The notes under the pieces were generated by a model. The model searched no databases and had not been told where the DNA came from. It was given only the letters and a program-made list of their open reading frames with translations. From positions 1-64,000 of the forward strand of contig NZ_QVIO01000004.1 in assembly GCF_003416895.1 (NCBI RefSeq): a stretch of DNA of 64,000 bases, written 5' to 3'. The DNA comes from Duganella sp. BJB476. GTDB taxonomy: Bacteria > Pseudomonadota > Gammaproteobacteria > Burkholderiales > Burkholderiaceae_D. The position numbers and the translations under genes are program-made. Positions within the stretch are counted from its first letter, which is position 1. Every line of letters starts with the position of its first letter. Shown here piece by piece: positions 26,165-34,183 of the stretch.

Positions 26165-27067
26165 CTACAGGGGCGTGGAGTATCCCCTCAAGCTGGCCTG
26201 CACGAAATCGATGAACAGCCTTACCCGCGACGGGATCAGGCGCGATTCGATGATCGCATACACGGGTATCGGCGCGAAGTCCCACTCCGGCAGCACGCGT
26301 TGCAACTGGCCGCGCTCCAGTTCCTCCAACGCCTCCGGGCCGGCGGAAATCGCTATGCCCATGCCCAGCGTTGCCATCTTCTTGCACATGCTGACGTTGT
26401 TGGCGGTGTAGCGGCCGCTGACGTCGACGGTTGCCGTCTTTTTGCGAGAGGACAGCGTCCACTGCGCCTTGCCTCCGCCGGGGAACTGGATCATGCACTG
26501 GTGGTTCACCAGGTCGTCGGGATGTTTCAGCGGCGGCGCGCCACGTAGATATGCCGGCGACGCGTACAGATAGCGCGGCAGCAGGCCGACCTGCCTGGCG
26601 ATCAGCGTCGACGGCGTCGGCGGCGGTGTGCCCATGCGGATCGCGCAATCGAAGCCGTCGGTCACCAGGTCGACGCGGCGCGGCGTCAGGTCCATTTCAA
26701 AATCGATCTGCGGGTATTGTTCACCGAAGGCCTTCAGCGACGGCGCCAGGTAGGAGATCGCCAGGTCCACCGGCATCGATACCCGTAGCGTGCCACTGGG
26801 GCGTTCGGCCAGTTCCTGCAGCGATTCGTGCGCGATGCGGGCTTCGGCGACGATGCTCTCACAGCGGCGGAAGTAAGCCTGGCCGGCCTCGGTCAGCTCG
26901 ACCTTGCGGGTGGAGCGGTGGAACAGGCGCACACCGATTTCTTTTTCCAGTTCCGAGATGCGGCGCGACAGCGTGGAGTTGGGCATGTCCAGCGTCTCGG
27001 CTGCGCGCCTGAACCCTCTGGCGTTGGCTACCGCCACGAACAATTCCATGCTCGATAAGAGTGACAT
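26165..27067 (-). CDS. LysR family transcriptional regulator (CrgA-like)
   Basis: It has an N-terminal winged helix-turn-helix (FVAVANARGFRRAAETLDMPNSTLSRRISELEKEIGVRLFHRSTR) and a periplasmic-binding-like effector domain from about residue 90. The length is 300 residues. It is divergent from the OYE-MDR fusion across 105 bp and is the obvious candidate to control it. LysR regulators of this subgroup often sit opposite oxidoreductases. The effector is unknown. Confidence 0.88.
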   Translation of the reverse strand: MSLLSSMELFVAVANARGFRRAAETLDMPNSTLSRRISELEKEIGVRLFHRSTRKVELTEAGQAYFRRCESIVAEARIAHESLQELAERPSGTLRVSMPVDLAISYLAPSLKAFGEQYPQIDFEMDLTPRRVDLVTDGFDCAIRMGTPPPTPSTLIARQVGLLPRYLYASPAYLRGAPPLKHPDDLVNHQCMIQFPGGGKAQWTLSSRKKTATVDVSGRYTANNVSMCKKMATLGMGIAISAGPEALEELERGQLQRVLPEWDFAPIPVYAIIESRLIPSRVRLFIDFVQASLRGYSTPL

Positions 27068-27172
27068 TTCGATTGCTCCATCAGTGGATCAGTGATTTCA
27101 TTTTAAGCTATTTATCCCAGGCGTGAATCAATGGATGATGGCTGCACATTCACTCACTTAGCGAGGCTCTCC

Positions 27173-29158
27173 ATGAACACCTTATCGACAGCAGTGCAAA
27201 TCGGCCGTTACACCCTGCGCAACCGCATGATCATGGCGCCCATGACCCGTTCGCGCGCCGACGATGCGAACGGCGTGCAATCCGAGCTGGCCGTCACCTA
27301 TTACCGTCAGCGGGCCACGGCAGGCTTGATCGTCACCGAAGGCGTCTTCCCCAGCGCGATGGGCAAGGGTTATGTGCGCACGCCTGGCATATACAGCGAC
27401 GAACAGGTGGCCGCATGGAAGAAGGTGACGGAGGCGGTGCATGCCGAAGGTGGCCGCATCTTCATGCAGCTGATGCATACCGGCCGCATCTCGCATCCGA
27501 GCATGCTGCCTGGCGGCGCGCTGCCGGTGGCGCCTTCCGCTATCAAGCCTGCGGGGCAGTCTTTCACGGCCTACGGCATGGCGGATTTCGTCACGCCGCG
27601 TGCACTGGAGACCTCGGAAGTGGCCGCCGTCGTGGAGGAATACCGCCTGGCGACGCGGCGCGCGCTGGAGGCGGGCTTCGATGGCGTTGAACTGCATGCG
27701 GCATCGGGCTACCTGCCGGAGCAGTTCCTGTCGTCGGGCAGCAACCGGCGCAGCGACCAGTATGGCGGCTCGATTGCCAATCGCGCTCGCTTCATCCTGG
27801 AGGTGCTCGATGCGATGGTTGCGGAAGCGGGCAGCGACCGTGTCGGCATCAAGATCTCGCCGGAGATGGGCTTCAACGACATCAAGGATGATGCGCCGGT
27901 GGAGACCTACGCCTACCTGGTGCGCCAGCTTGCGCCGCTGAACCTGGCCTATCTGCATGTGGCCAAGTTCAAGGCGGAATATGACTATCACGCCGCGCTG
28001 CGGCCGCTGTTCAACGGCGCCTACATCCTTGGCGGCGGCCAGACTAGCGAGTCCGGCGAGCAGCGCATCGCGGCCGGCGAGGCGGATGCGGTGGCCTATG
28101 GCAGCGCCTTCCTGGCCAACCCAGACCTGCCGCGCCGCTTCGCGTTGCAGGCGCCGCTCAATACGCCGAATCCGGCTCTGTTCTATGCGCCGGGCGCGCA
28201 AGGCTATATCGACTACCCGGCGCTGGCCGATGCCTCTGCAAACCGCGCGCTGCGCATCCATGCCTATGGCGGGGAGGAAGTGATGCAGTGGGATGACGTG
28301 CCGGCGCCGCAGCCAGGTGCGGGCGAAGTGCTGGTGAGGGTTGCTGCAGCAGGCGTCAACGGTCTCGATTGGAAGATTCGCGATGGCCTGGTCAAGGATG
28401 TGTTCCAGTTGCCGCTGCCCGCTACGCTGGGTCTAGAACTGGCTGGCGAAGTCGCCGCGGTCGGCGCGGGCGTGGAGGGCTATGCGACAGGCGACCGTGT
28501 ATTCGGCGCGCTGGGTGGCTTGGGCGCCTATGCAGGCCATGTGGCGGTTGCCGTGTCCAAGCTGGCGGCGACACCGGTGGCCATGGACGACGCCACCGCT
28601 GCTGCGATTCCCGTCGCCGCGATGACGGCATGGCAGGCACTGTTTGAAACCGGCCAGCTCCAGCGTGGTGAGACGGTGCTGATCCATGGCGCCGCCGGTG
28701 GCGTCGGCAGCTACGCCGTGCAGTTCGCGAAGCAGGCCGGCGTCCGCGTACTGGTCACCGCACAAGGCCGCAATGCCGATCTGCTGCGCAGCCTTGGCGC
28801 CGATGAAGTGATCGACTACAAAACCACGCGCTTCAACGACGTGGCGAAGAATGTCGACCTGGTGTTCGATCTGGTGGGCGGCGAAACGCTGGACCGTTCA
28901 TGGCAAGTGCTGTCGCCGCAGGGCCGCATCGTCAGCGTCGCCGCGCCGGACATCGCCCAGCGCGTGCCGGACGGCCGTCGCGGCAGCTGGCACGCGATGC
29001 ATCCCGACGGCGCGCTGCTGGCGCGGATTGCGGCGCAGGTGGTGAGCGGCGAGTTGACCGTGGTGGTATCGGAGGTCGTCACAACGGAGCAGGCGGCAGC
29101 GGCTATCGAGCGCAATAAAACCGGCCATGGCGCAGGGAAGACGGTGGTTCGCTTCTAA
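27173..29158 (+). CDS. fusion protein: Old Yellow Enzyme (NemA-like) plus MDR quinone/enone reductase
   Basis: Two complete enzymes are read in one frame. Residues 1-355 are an FMN-dependent Old Yellow Enzyme: RMIMAPMTRSRA, GLIVTEGVFPSAMGKGY, QLMHTGRISHP, GVELHAASGYLPEQFL and GSNRRSDQYGGS. His175 and Tyr180 align with the OYE active site. The position that is Asn in OYE1 or His in NemA is Ser178. Residues 362-661 are a zinc-free medium-chain reductase: AAAGVNGLDWKIRDG, LGLELAGEVAAVG, the NAD(P)H motif HGAAGGVGSYAVQFAK and GADEVIDYK. Both types reduce C=C bonds of enones or quinones. ATG 27173 has GAGG seven bases upstream. No stop or frameshift lies at the junction. Confidence 0.88.
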   Translation: MNTLSTAVQIGRYTLRNRMIMAPMTRSRADDANGVQSELAVTYYRQRATAGLIVTEGVFPSAMGKGYVRTPGIYSDEQVAAWKKVTEAVHAEGGRIFMQLMHTGRISHPSMLPGGALPVAPSAIKPAGQSFTAYGMADFVTPRALETSEVAAVVEEYRLATRRALEAGFDGVELHAASGYLPEQFLSSGSNRRSDQYGGSIANRARFILEVLDAMVAEAGSDRVGIKISPEMGFNDIKDDAPVETYAYLVRQLAPLNLAYLHVAKFKAEYDYHAALRPLFNGAYILGGGQTSESGEQRIAAGEADAVAYGSAFLANPDLPRRFALQAPLNTPNPALFYAPGAQGYIDYPALADASANRALRIHAYGGEEVMQWDDVPAPQPGAGEVLVRVAAAGVNGLDWKIRDGLVKDVFQLPLPATLGLELAGEVAAVGAGVEGYATGDRVFGALGGLGAYAGHVAVAVSKLAATPVAMDDATAAAIPVAAMTAWQALFETGQLQRGETVLIHGAAGGVGSYAVQFAKQAGVRVLVTAQGRNADLLRSLGADEVIDYKTTRFNDVAKNVDLVFDLVGGETLDRSWQVLSPQGRIVSVAAPDIAQRVPDGRRGSWHAMHPDGALLARIAAQVVSGELTVVVSEVVTTEQAAAAIERNKTGHGAGKTVVRF

Positions 29159-29172
29159 GGAATCCGGCCGCG

Positions 29173-29436
29173 CTATGCGTAGTGCGTCCACATGCGCAGG
29201 ATGCGAACAACATGCTGATCCGGGAAAACCTCATAGACGAGACGGTGATGTATGTTGATCCTGCGCGAGTAGGCGCCCGCCAGGTCGCCGACAAGTTTTT
29301 CAAAAGGCGGCGGGCGCGCGAAAGGATCTTTGGCCAGTAAGTCGAGAAGCGTCTGCACTTGCCGCTTCATTCCTGCTGCAGCAACTTTCTTTGCATCTTT
29401 CTGAGCCTGGTGGGAGTACACCAGTTGCCAGCTCAC
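29173..29436 (-). CDS. yoeB: YoeB-type mRNA interferase toxin
   Basis: YoeB is a ribosome-dependent endoribonuclease that cuts mRNA at the A site. This 87-residue protein fits the Txe/YoeB family. Glu46 (PFEKLVG), Arg65 (HHRLVYEV), His85 and Tyr86 (WTHYA) correspond to the E46, R65, H83 and Y84 catalytic set of the E. coli enzyme. It overlaps the 3' end of the antitoxin gene by four bases, the usual order with antitoxin first. Confidence 0.88.
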   Translation of the reverse strand: MSWQLVYSHQAQKDAKKVAAAGMKRQVQTLLDLLAKDPFARPPPFEKLVGDLAGAYSRRINIHHRLVYEVFPDQHVVRILRMWTHYA

Positions 29437-29675
29437 CAGATCAATTCCTTATCGCTGCCGTCAAGTGGTTCGGCGCGGGCGGCAAGGATGGACTCGCGCA
29501 TTCCCGGCACGGACAGTAGATACAGCGTTTCCTGTATTGCACGCCAGTCATCGGCGGAGATAAGCACGGCGTCGTTGCGCTTGCCGGTGATCGTGATTGG
29601 CATGTGGCTGGCTGCGGTTTCGTCGATCAGGTTATAGAGCCGCGCGCGCGCGTCGCTGGCTGAAATGGTATCCAT
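29433..29675 (-). CDS. yefM: YefM-type antitoxin
   Basis: This 80-residue Phd/YefM protein reads MDTISASDARARLYNLIDETAA, then PITITGKRNDAVLISADDWRAIQETLYLL. It binds and blocks YoeB and represses its own promoter. The C-terminal segment (SVPGMRESILAARAEPLDG) is the toxin-wrapping region. A pair of CGTACG dyads lies 28-45 bases upstream of the start. The operon is flanked by the OYE fusion and pyrC, both core genes, so the pair looks inserted between them. Confidence 0.88.
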   Translation of the reverse strand: MDTISASDARARLYNLIDETAASHMPITITGKRNDAVLISADDWRAIQETLYLLSVPGMRESILAARAEPLDGSDKELIW

Positions 29676-29700
29676 GACTGCTCCCTTGTTGCGTGATCAA

Positions 29701-29723
29701 AACGTACGCCTTAACGTACGTAC
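29701..29723 (-). promoter_or_regulatory. predicted YefM-YoeB operator
   Basis: Two CGTACG palindromes (29703-29708 and 29715-29720) lie within repeated AACGTACG units whose centres are exactly 12 bases apart. The E. coli yefM operator likewise has two palindromes with a GTAC core (TGTACA) spaced 12 bases centre to centre. The core flanks differ here (C/G instead of T/A). The position just upstream of yefM fits autoregulation. Confidence 0.65.
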
Positions 29724-29791
29724 TGTCAAGCGAGCGGCGCAAGAGGGTAAAATGGCGGTATTCGCCATTGATAGCCTGAAAGCCCGCCGCC

Positions 29792-30844
29792 ATGTCCGAC
29801 CTCGAACACACCCCAGACAGCATCACCATCGCCCGTCCCGACGACTGGCATTTGCACCTGCGCGACGGCGCCACCCTAGCCAGCGTGCTGCCGCATAGCG
29901 CGCGCCAGTTCGGCCGCGCCATCGTGATGCCCAACCTGAAACCGCCGGTGACCACCACTGCCGCCGCCGAGGCCTATCGCAACCGCATCATGGCGGCCCT
30001 GCCGGCTGGCATGAAGTTCGAGCCGCTGATGACGCTCTACCTGACCAACAACACGCCGCCGGACGAGATCCTGCGCGCGCAGGAAAGCGGCATCGTCCAC
30101 GCGGTCAAGCTGTATCCGGCCGGTGCCACCACCAATTCCGACGCCGGCGTGACCGACCTGTCCAACTGCTACAAAACGCTGGAGATGATGCAGGAAGTGG
30201 GCATGCCCTTCCTGGTCCACGGCGAAGTCACCGACCAGGACATCGACCTGTTCGACCGCGAAGCCGTCTTCATCGAGCGCGTGATGCGCCCGCTGCGCCG
30301 CGACTTCCCGGCGCTGAACATCGTCTTCGAGCACATCACCACCAAGCACGCTGCGCAGTACGTGGCGGAAGCCGAAGGTCCGATCGCCGCGACCATCACC
30401 GCGCATCACCTGCTGTACAACCGCAACGACATCTTCAAGGGCGGCATCCGTCCTCACTACTACTGCCTGCCGGTGCTGAAGCGCGAAGAACACCGCCTGG
30501 CGCTGGTCACCGCCGCCACCAGCGGCGATGAGCGCTTCTTCCTCGGCACCGACTCCGCGCCGCACGCGCAGGGCGCCAAGGAAGCCGCCTGCGGCTGCGC
30601 CGGCTGCTACACCGCGCTGCACGCGATGGAGCTGTACACCGAAGCCTTCGAACGCGCCGGCGCGCTGGACAAGCTGGAAGCCTTCGCCAGCTTCAACGGC
30701 CCGGCCTTCTACAACCTGCCGCGTAACACCGACACCATCACCCTCAAGCGCGAGCAGTGGACGTTGCCGGAAACCCTGCCGCTGGCGGACCAACTGGTGG
30801 TGCCGCTCAACGCCGGCGAAACCATCAACTGGAAAATGGTATAA
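29792..30844 (+). CDS. pyrC: dihydroorotase (class II)
   Basis: It catalyses reversible cyclisation of carbamoyl aspartate to dihydroorotate in pyrimidine synthesis. The zinc-binding pieces are seen as DDWHLHLRDG, the carboxylated lysine in AVKLYPAGATTNS, LVHGEV, FEHITT and GTDSAPHAQGAKE. The C-terminal GCAGCYTALHAMELY and FNGPAFYNLPRN are typical of the E. coli-type enzyme. The length is 350 residues. It is followed after three bases by a DUF3025 gene. Confidence 0.95.
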   Translation: MSDLEHTPDSITIARPDDWHLHLRDGATLASVLPHSARQFGRAIVMPNLKPPVTTTAAAEAYRNRIMAALPAGMKFEPLMTLYLTNNTPPDEILRAQESGIVHAVKLYPAGATTNSDAGVTDLSNCYKTLEMMQEVGMPFLVHGEVTDQDIDLFDREAVFIERVMRPLRRDFPALNIVFEHITTKHAAQYVAEAEGPIAATITAHHLLYNRNDIFKGGIRPHYYCLPVLKREEHRLALVTAATSGDERFFLGTDSAPHAQGAKEAACGCAGCYTALHAMELYTEAFERAGALDKLEAFASFNGPAFYNLPRNTDTITLKREQWTLPETLPLADQLVVPLNAGETINWKMV

Positions 30845-30847
30845 GCA

Positions 30848-31645
30848 GTGCTGCAAGCGATAGACTGGTCGCGTCCCTGGTACGACTCGGTCCTCACAGC
30901 GGCCGGCCAGCTTTCAGCGGACGTGCCCTTCATGGACACGTTCAACGCGCAAGCCGCAGCACTAGGCTTGCGCAATCATTTGGACCTGCCTATCTCCTTC
31001 GTTCCGCAGGAGTCGCTGCCTGACGGAACAGCCTACGAAGCCTTCATCGGCGCCACCGGCGGCGTGCCCACGCGCGACAATCTGCACGACTTCTTCAACG
31101 GCCTTGTGTGGCTTAGCTTCCCGCGCATCAAAGTGCAGCTGAACGCCTTGCAGGCGGCGCAGATCGAGCGCGATGGCGTCGGAAAATCGCGCGGTCCCGC
31201 GCGTGATGGCGCCACCATCTTCGACGAGAACGCAGCCTTGCTGGTGGTGCGCGACAGCTCCGCCGGCCATGCGCTGACGGCCGCGCTGCGCGACCATCAA
31301 TGGCGCGCCGCCTTCATCGAGCAGCGCGCCAGCTTCGGGCCGGACGCGCAGGTATGGCTGTTCGGCCACGCGCTGATGGAGAAGCTGGTCGCGCCGCGCA
31401 AGGCGATCACCGCGCACACCCGCGTGGTGGTGGCCGGCGACGATTTCTTCGCCATGGACCACGACGCCCGCCGCCATTGGATCGACGCCAGGGTGGCGCA
31501 GGATCTGGCCGAACATGCCCTCAGCACCGCCGACTTCACGCCGATGCAGGCGCTGGGCGTGCCGGGTTGGTGGCCGGACCAGGACGACGCTTTCTACAAC
31601 GACGCAACGGTGTTCCGCCCCAAACGCGCACCAGCGGTAAAATAG
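30848..31645 (+). CDS. DUF3025 domain-containing protein
   Basis: This conserved protein of unknown function is common in Burkholderiales and Pseudomonas. The body is recognisable by IDWSRPWYDSV, FVPQESLPDGTAYEAFIG, PTRDNLHDFFNGLVWLSFPRIK and the central FDENAALLVV. The DNLHDFFNGLVWL segment is the most conserved. The start is GTG 30848, three bases after the pyrC stop, giving 265 residues. There is no signal peptide. Linkage to pyrC suggests co-transcription, but no role is known. Confidence 0.82.
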   Translation: MLQAIDWSRPWYDSVLTAAGQLSADVPFMDTFNAQAAALGLRNHLDLPISFVPQESLPDGTAYEAFIGATGGVPTRDNLHDFFNGLVWLSFPRIKVQLNALQAAQIERDGVGKSRGPARDGATIFDENAALLVVRDSSAGHALTAALRDHQWRAAFIEQRASFGPDAQVWLFGHALMEKLVAPRKAITAHTRVVVAGDDFFAMDHDARRHWIDARVAQDLAEHALSTADFTPMQALGVPGWWPDQDDAFYNDATVFRPKRAPAVK

Positions 31646-31690
31646 ATTTTTTAACCGACTTCGCCGCCGACGCGGCAGAAAGAGCACGCC

Positions 31691-32686
31691 ATGACGCAGG
31701 TAATTCGCTGGGGGATACTCGGCACCGGCAAGATCGCCAAGGCTTTCGCCATCGCCTTGCAGGACACGCCCGGCGCCAAGCTGGCCGCCGTTGCTTCGCG
31801 CAGTGTAGATAGCGCTACCACGTTCGGTGTCGAATATGTCGCGGAGCGCTTCCACGGCAGCTACCAGGCGCTTGCCGACGACCCCGAGGTCGACGTCATC
31901 TACATCGGCACGCCGCACCCCATGCACCACGAGAACGCGCTGATGTGCCTCCACGGCGGCAAGGGCGTGCTGGTGGAGAAGTCGTTCACCATGAACCGTC
32001 GCCAGGCCGAGGACATCATCAACCTGGCACGCCAGAAAAAGCTGTTCGTCATGGAGGCGATGTGGACGCGCTTCATGCCGGCCGTGGTGGAGGCCAAGCG
32101 CATCGTCGACAGCGGCGAGATCGGCGTGCCGGCCAACGTCAGCGCGGATTTCGGCTTTACCGCGGATGTGGGACCGGAGCATCGCCTGTTCGCGCCGGAG
32201 CTGGGCGGCGGCGCATTGCTGGACCTGGGCATCTATCCTCTCTCGATGGCGTCGTTCTTCCTCGGCCCTGTTACGGGTGTGAAGGCGCAGGCGGAGATGG
32301 GCGCCACCGGCGTCGACGTGCAGACCGCGTTCACGCTGAAGCACAAGGACGGCGGCGTGTCGTCGTGCGCATGCAGCCTGCGTTCGCGCACGCCGACCGA
32401 GTTGACGATCTCCGGCACCAAGGGCTTCGTGCGCCTGCACGACCGCTTCCACAACACCGAGACCATCACCGTCACGCTGGTGGATGGCGCCTCGCGCAGC
32501 GAGCGCACCGTCAACCTGCCGCGCAGCGGCAATGGCTATACCCACGAGGCGCAGGAAGTAGGGCGTTGCATCCGCGCCGGCCTGATCGAAAGTCCGGTGA
32601 TGCCGCACGAGGAAACGCTGTCCATCATGGGCACGCTGGACGATATCCGCGCGCAGATCGGCCTGAAATACACCTTCGACAACTAA
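31691..32686 (+). CDS. Gfo/Idh/MocA family oxidoreductase
   Basis: This NAD(P)-dependent sugar or dihydrodiol dehydrogenase-like enzyme has an N-terminal Rossmann domain (WGILGTGKIAKAF), the segment TPHPMHHENALMCLHGGKGVLVEKSFTMN (EKP-like, here EKS) and the C-terminal family signature ELGGGALLDLGIYPLSMASFFLG. The length is 331 residues. It most resembles the trans-dihydrodiol dehydrogenase/glucose-fructose oxidoreductase branch. The substrate is unknown. Confidence 0.85.
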   Translation: MTQVIRWGILGTGKIAKAFAIALQDTPGAKLAAVASRSVDSATTFGVEYVAERFHGSYQALADDPEVDVIYIGTPHPMHHENALMCLHGGKGVLVEKSFTMNRRQAEDIINLARQKKLFVMEAMWTRFMPAVVEAKRIVDSGEIGVPANVSADFGFTADVGPEHRLFAPELGGGALLDLGIYPLSMASFFLGPVTGVKAQAEMGATGVDVQTAFTLKHKDGGVSSCACSLRSRTPTELTISGTKGFVRLHDRFHNTETITVTLVDGASRSERTVNLPRSGNGYTHEAQEVGRCIRAGLIESPVMPHEETLSIMGTLDDIRAQIGLKYTFDN

Positions 32687-32756
32687 GGCCTTCAAGCGCG
32701 GGCGGTGGGAACTGGTTAGAATCGACAGATATCGTTTCCACAATCAGGTCCCTATC

Positions 32757-33974
32757 ATGTTCGTCGCCTCCCGTGCTCCCTCCCTGAAAACCGTCCTGCT
32801 GGCTAGTGGCGTCGTCCTGACGCTGGCGATGGGCGTGCGCCACGGCTTCGGCTTCTGGATGCAGCCCATCTCGCAAGCCAACGGCTGGACGCGTGAAACC
32901 TATTCGCTGGCGCTGGCCTTGCAGAACCTGCTGTGGGGCGCGTTCGGCCCGTTCGCCGGCATGGCGGCGGACCGTTTCGGCACCATGCGCGTGGTGCTGG
33001 TGGGTGCGGCCAGCTACATGGCGGGGCTGGTGTGGATGGCACTGGTGAAGGATCCCACGTTATTTGTGATCGGCTCGGGCGTGTTCATTGGCCTGGCGCT
33101 GGCGTGTACCGCGTTCGGCGCGGTCAGCGGCATCATCGGACGCGTGGCGCCGGTGGAGAAGCGTTCCTGGGCGTTCGGCATCTCCGGAGCGGCCAGTTCC
33201 TTCGGCCAGTTTTTGATGATGCCGGTGGAGCAGCAGCTGATTTCCGCCGTGGGGTGGCAGAACGCCTTCTACCTGCTGGCCGGGCTGGTGGTGGCGTTGA
33301 TGATACCGATGGCCTTCTACCTGCGCGAGCCGGCGGTGGCGCATGGCAGCGGCCCGCAGCAAAGCGTGCGCGAGGCGATGAGCGAGGCGGTAGGCAATCG
33401 CTCCTTCCTGTTGCTGGTTGCGGGTTATTTTGTTTGTGGCTTCCAGCTGGTGTTCATCGGCGTGCACATGCCGGCGTATTTGAAGGACAAAGGCATCGCC
33501 AGTCCAGGCGTGGCGGTGATGGCGCTGGCGCTGATTGGCTTGTTCAATATTTTTGGTTCGTACTACGCGGGCAAGCTGGGTGGCCGTTTCCCCAAGCGCT
33601 ACCTGCTGTCGTCGATTTACTTCACGCGCGCCGTCGTCATCGGCCTGTTCCTGCTGGCGCCATTGACGCCGTACTCGGTGTACGTGTTCGCTGCTGCGAT
33701 AGGATTTATCTGGCTGTCGACGGTGCCGCTGACGAACGGCATCATCGCCGGCATCTTCGGCGTCAAGCACATGTCGATGCTGGCGGGTGTGGTGTTCTTC
33801 TCGCACCAGGTGGGCAGCTTCATTGGCGTATGGCTGGGCGGCTACCTGTTTGCGAAGCTGGGCAGCTACGACATCGTCTGGGGTATCGCGATTGGATTGA
33901 GCATCATGGCCGGCCTGGTCAACCTGCCGATCAACGAGCGCGCCATTGAGCGCGGCGCCTTGAAGGCGGCCTAG
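32757..33974 (+). CDS. MFS transporter (oxalate/formate or monocarboxylate-like)
   Basis: This inner-membrane carrier has about 12 membrane helices over 405 residues. The MFS loop 2-3 motif appears as GMAADRFGTMRVVLVGAASY, with HGFGFWMQPISQANGWTRE in the first loop, a feature of the OFA/monocarboxylate branch. The C-terminal half repeats the pattern (GSYYAGKLGGRFPKRYLLSSI). A 38-codon gene starts three bases after its stop. The substrate cannot be assigned. Confidence 0.85.
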   Translation: MFVASRAPSLKTVLLASGVVLTLAMGVRHGFGFWMQPISQANGWTRETYSLALALQNLLWGAFGPFAGMAADRFGTMRVVLVGAASYMAGLVWMALVKDPTLFVIGSGVFIGLALACTAFGAVSGIIGRVAPVEKRSWAFGISGAASSFGQFLMMPVEQQLISAVGWQNAFYLLAGLVVALMIPMAFYLREPAVAHGSGPQQSVREAMSEAVGNRSFLLLVAGYFVCGFQLVFIGVHMPAYLKDKGIASPGVAVMALALIGLFNIFGSYYAGKLGGRFPKRYLLSSIYFTRAVVIGLFLLAPLTPYSVYVFAAAIGFIWLSTVPLTNGIIAGIFGVKHMSMLAGVVFFSHQVGSFIGVWLGGYLFAKLGSYDIVWGIAIGLSIMAGLVNLPINERAIERGALKAA

Positions 33975-33976
33975 CG

Positions 33977-34093
33977 ATGAAAACCTGGCTACTGCGCGCG
34001 GCCGGCGTCTTGGTGCTGGCGCTGGTGTTCATGGCTTATCTGACGCCAGACTTCCTGCTGGACCTGGCCAACCGCTTCTACCTCTGCTTTTAA
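33977..34093 (+). CDS. small single-pass membrane protein, 38 residues
   Basis: ATG 33977 opens a 38-codon frame: MKTWLLRAAGVLVLALVFMA, then YLTPDFLLDLANRFYLCF. It has a basic start, one hydrophobic helix (about residues 4-20), and a tail ending in LANRFYLCF. Similar tiny proteins ending in DLANxxxxCF occur in other proteobacteria, as far as I recall, and their role is unknown. It begins two bases after the MFS stop (TAGCGATG), so it should be translated from the same mRNA and may be an accessory peptide to the carrier. The inverted repeat starts four bases after its stop. Confidence 0.6.
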   Translation: MKTWLLRAAGVLVLALVFMAYLTPDFLLDLANRFYLCF

Positions 34094-34097
34094 CACT

Positions 34098-34181
34098 GGG
34101 GTCAAGTCTGACATTCGGACACGGCCTCTACCGTAGCGGTCGTTACGGCCGAGTCCGTGTCCGAATGTCAGACTTGACCCC
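34098..34181. repeat. perfect 27-bp inverted repeat with nested dyad (REP-like element)
   Basis: The arm at 34098-34124 (GGGGTCAAGTCTGACATTCG plus GACACGG) is exactly reverse-complementary to 34155-34181. The 30-base centre contains a further CCGTA/TACGG dyad (34131-34135 with 34144-34148). It fills the gap between the 38-codon gene and the recG stop. GGGGTC-ended palindromes are typical of REP-like elements mobilised by RAYT transposases, which is inference here. It could also act as a two-way terminator for the convergent transcripts. No second copy was noticed in the window. Confidence 0.85.
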
Positions 34182-34183
34182 AA

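Noticed and set aside
27123..27153. GTGAAT/ATTCAC dyad upstream of the OYE-MDR fusion as a LysR site
   Set aside because: The spacing is 19 bases, not the 11-base centre expected for a LysR box.
28230..28280. Junction of the OYE and MDR domains as a sequencing frameshift
   Set aside because: Both domains are in the same frame with a sensible linker and no stop, so a true fusion is the simpler reading.
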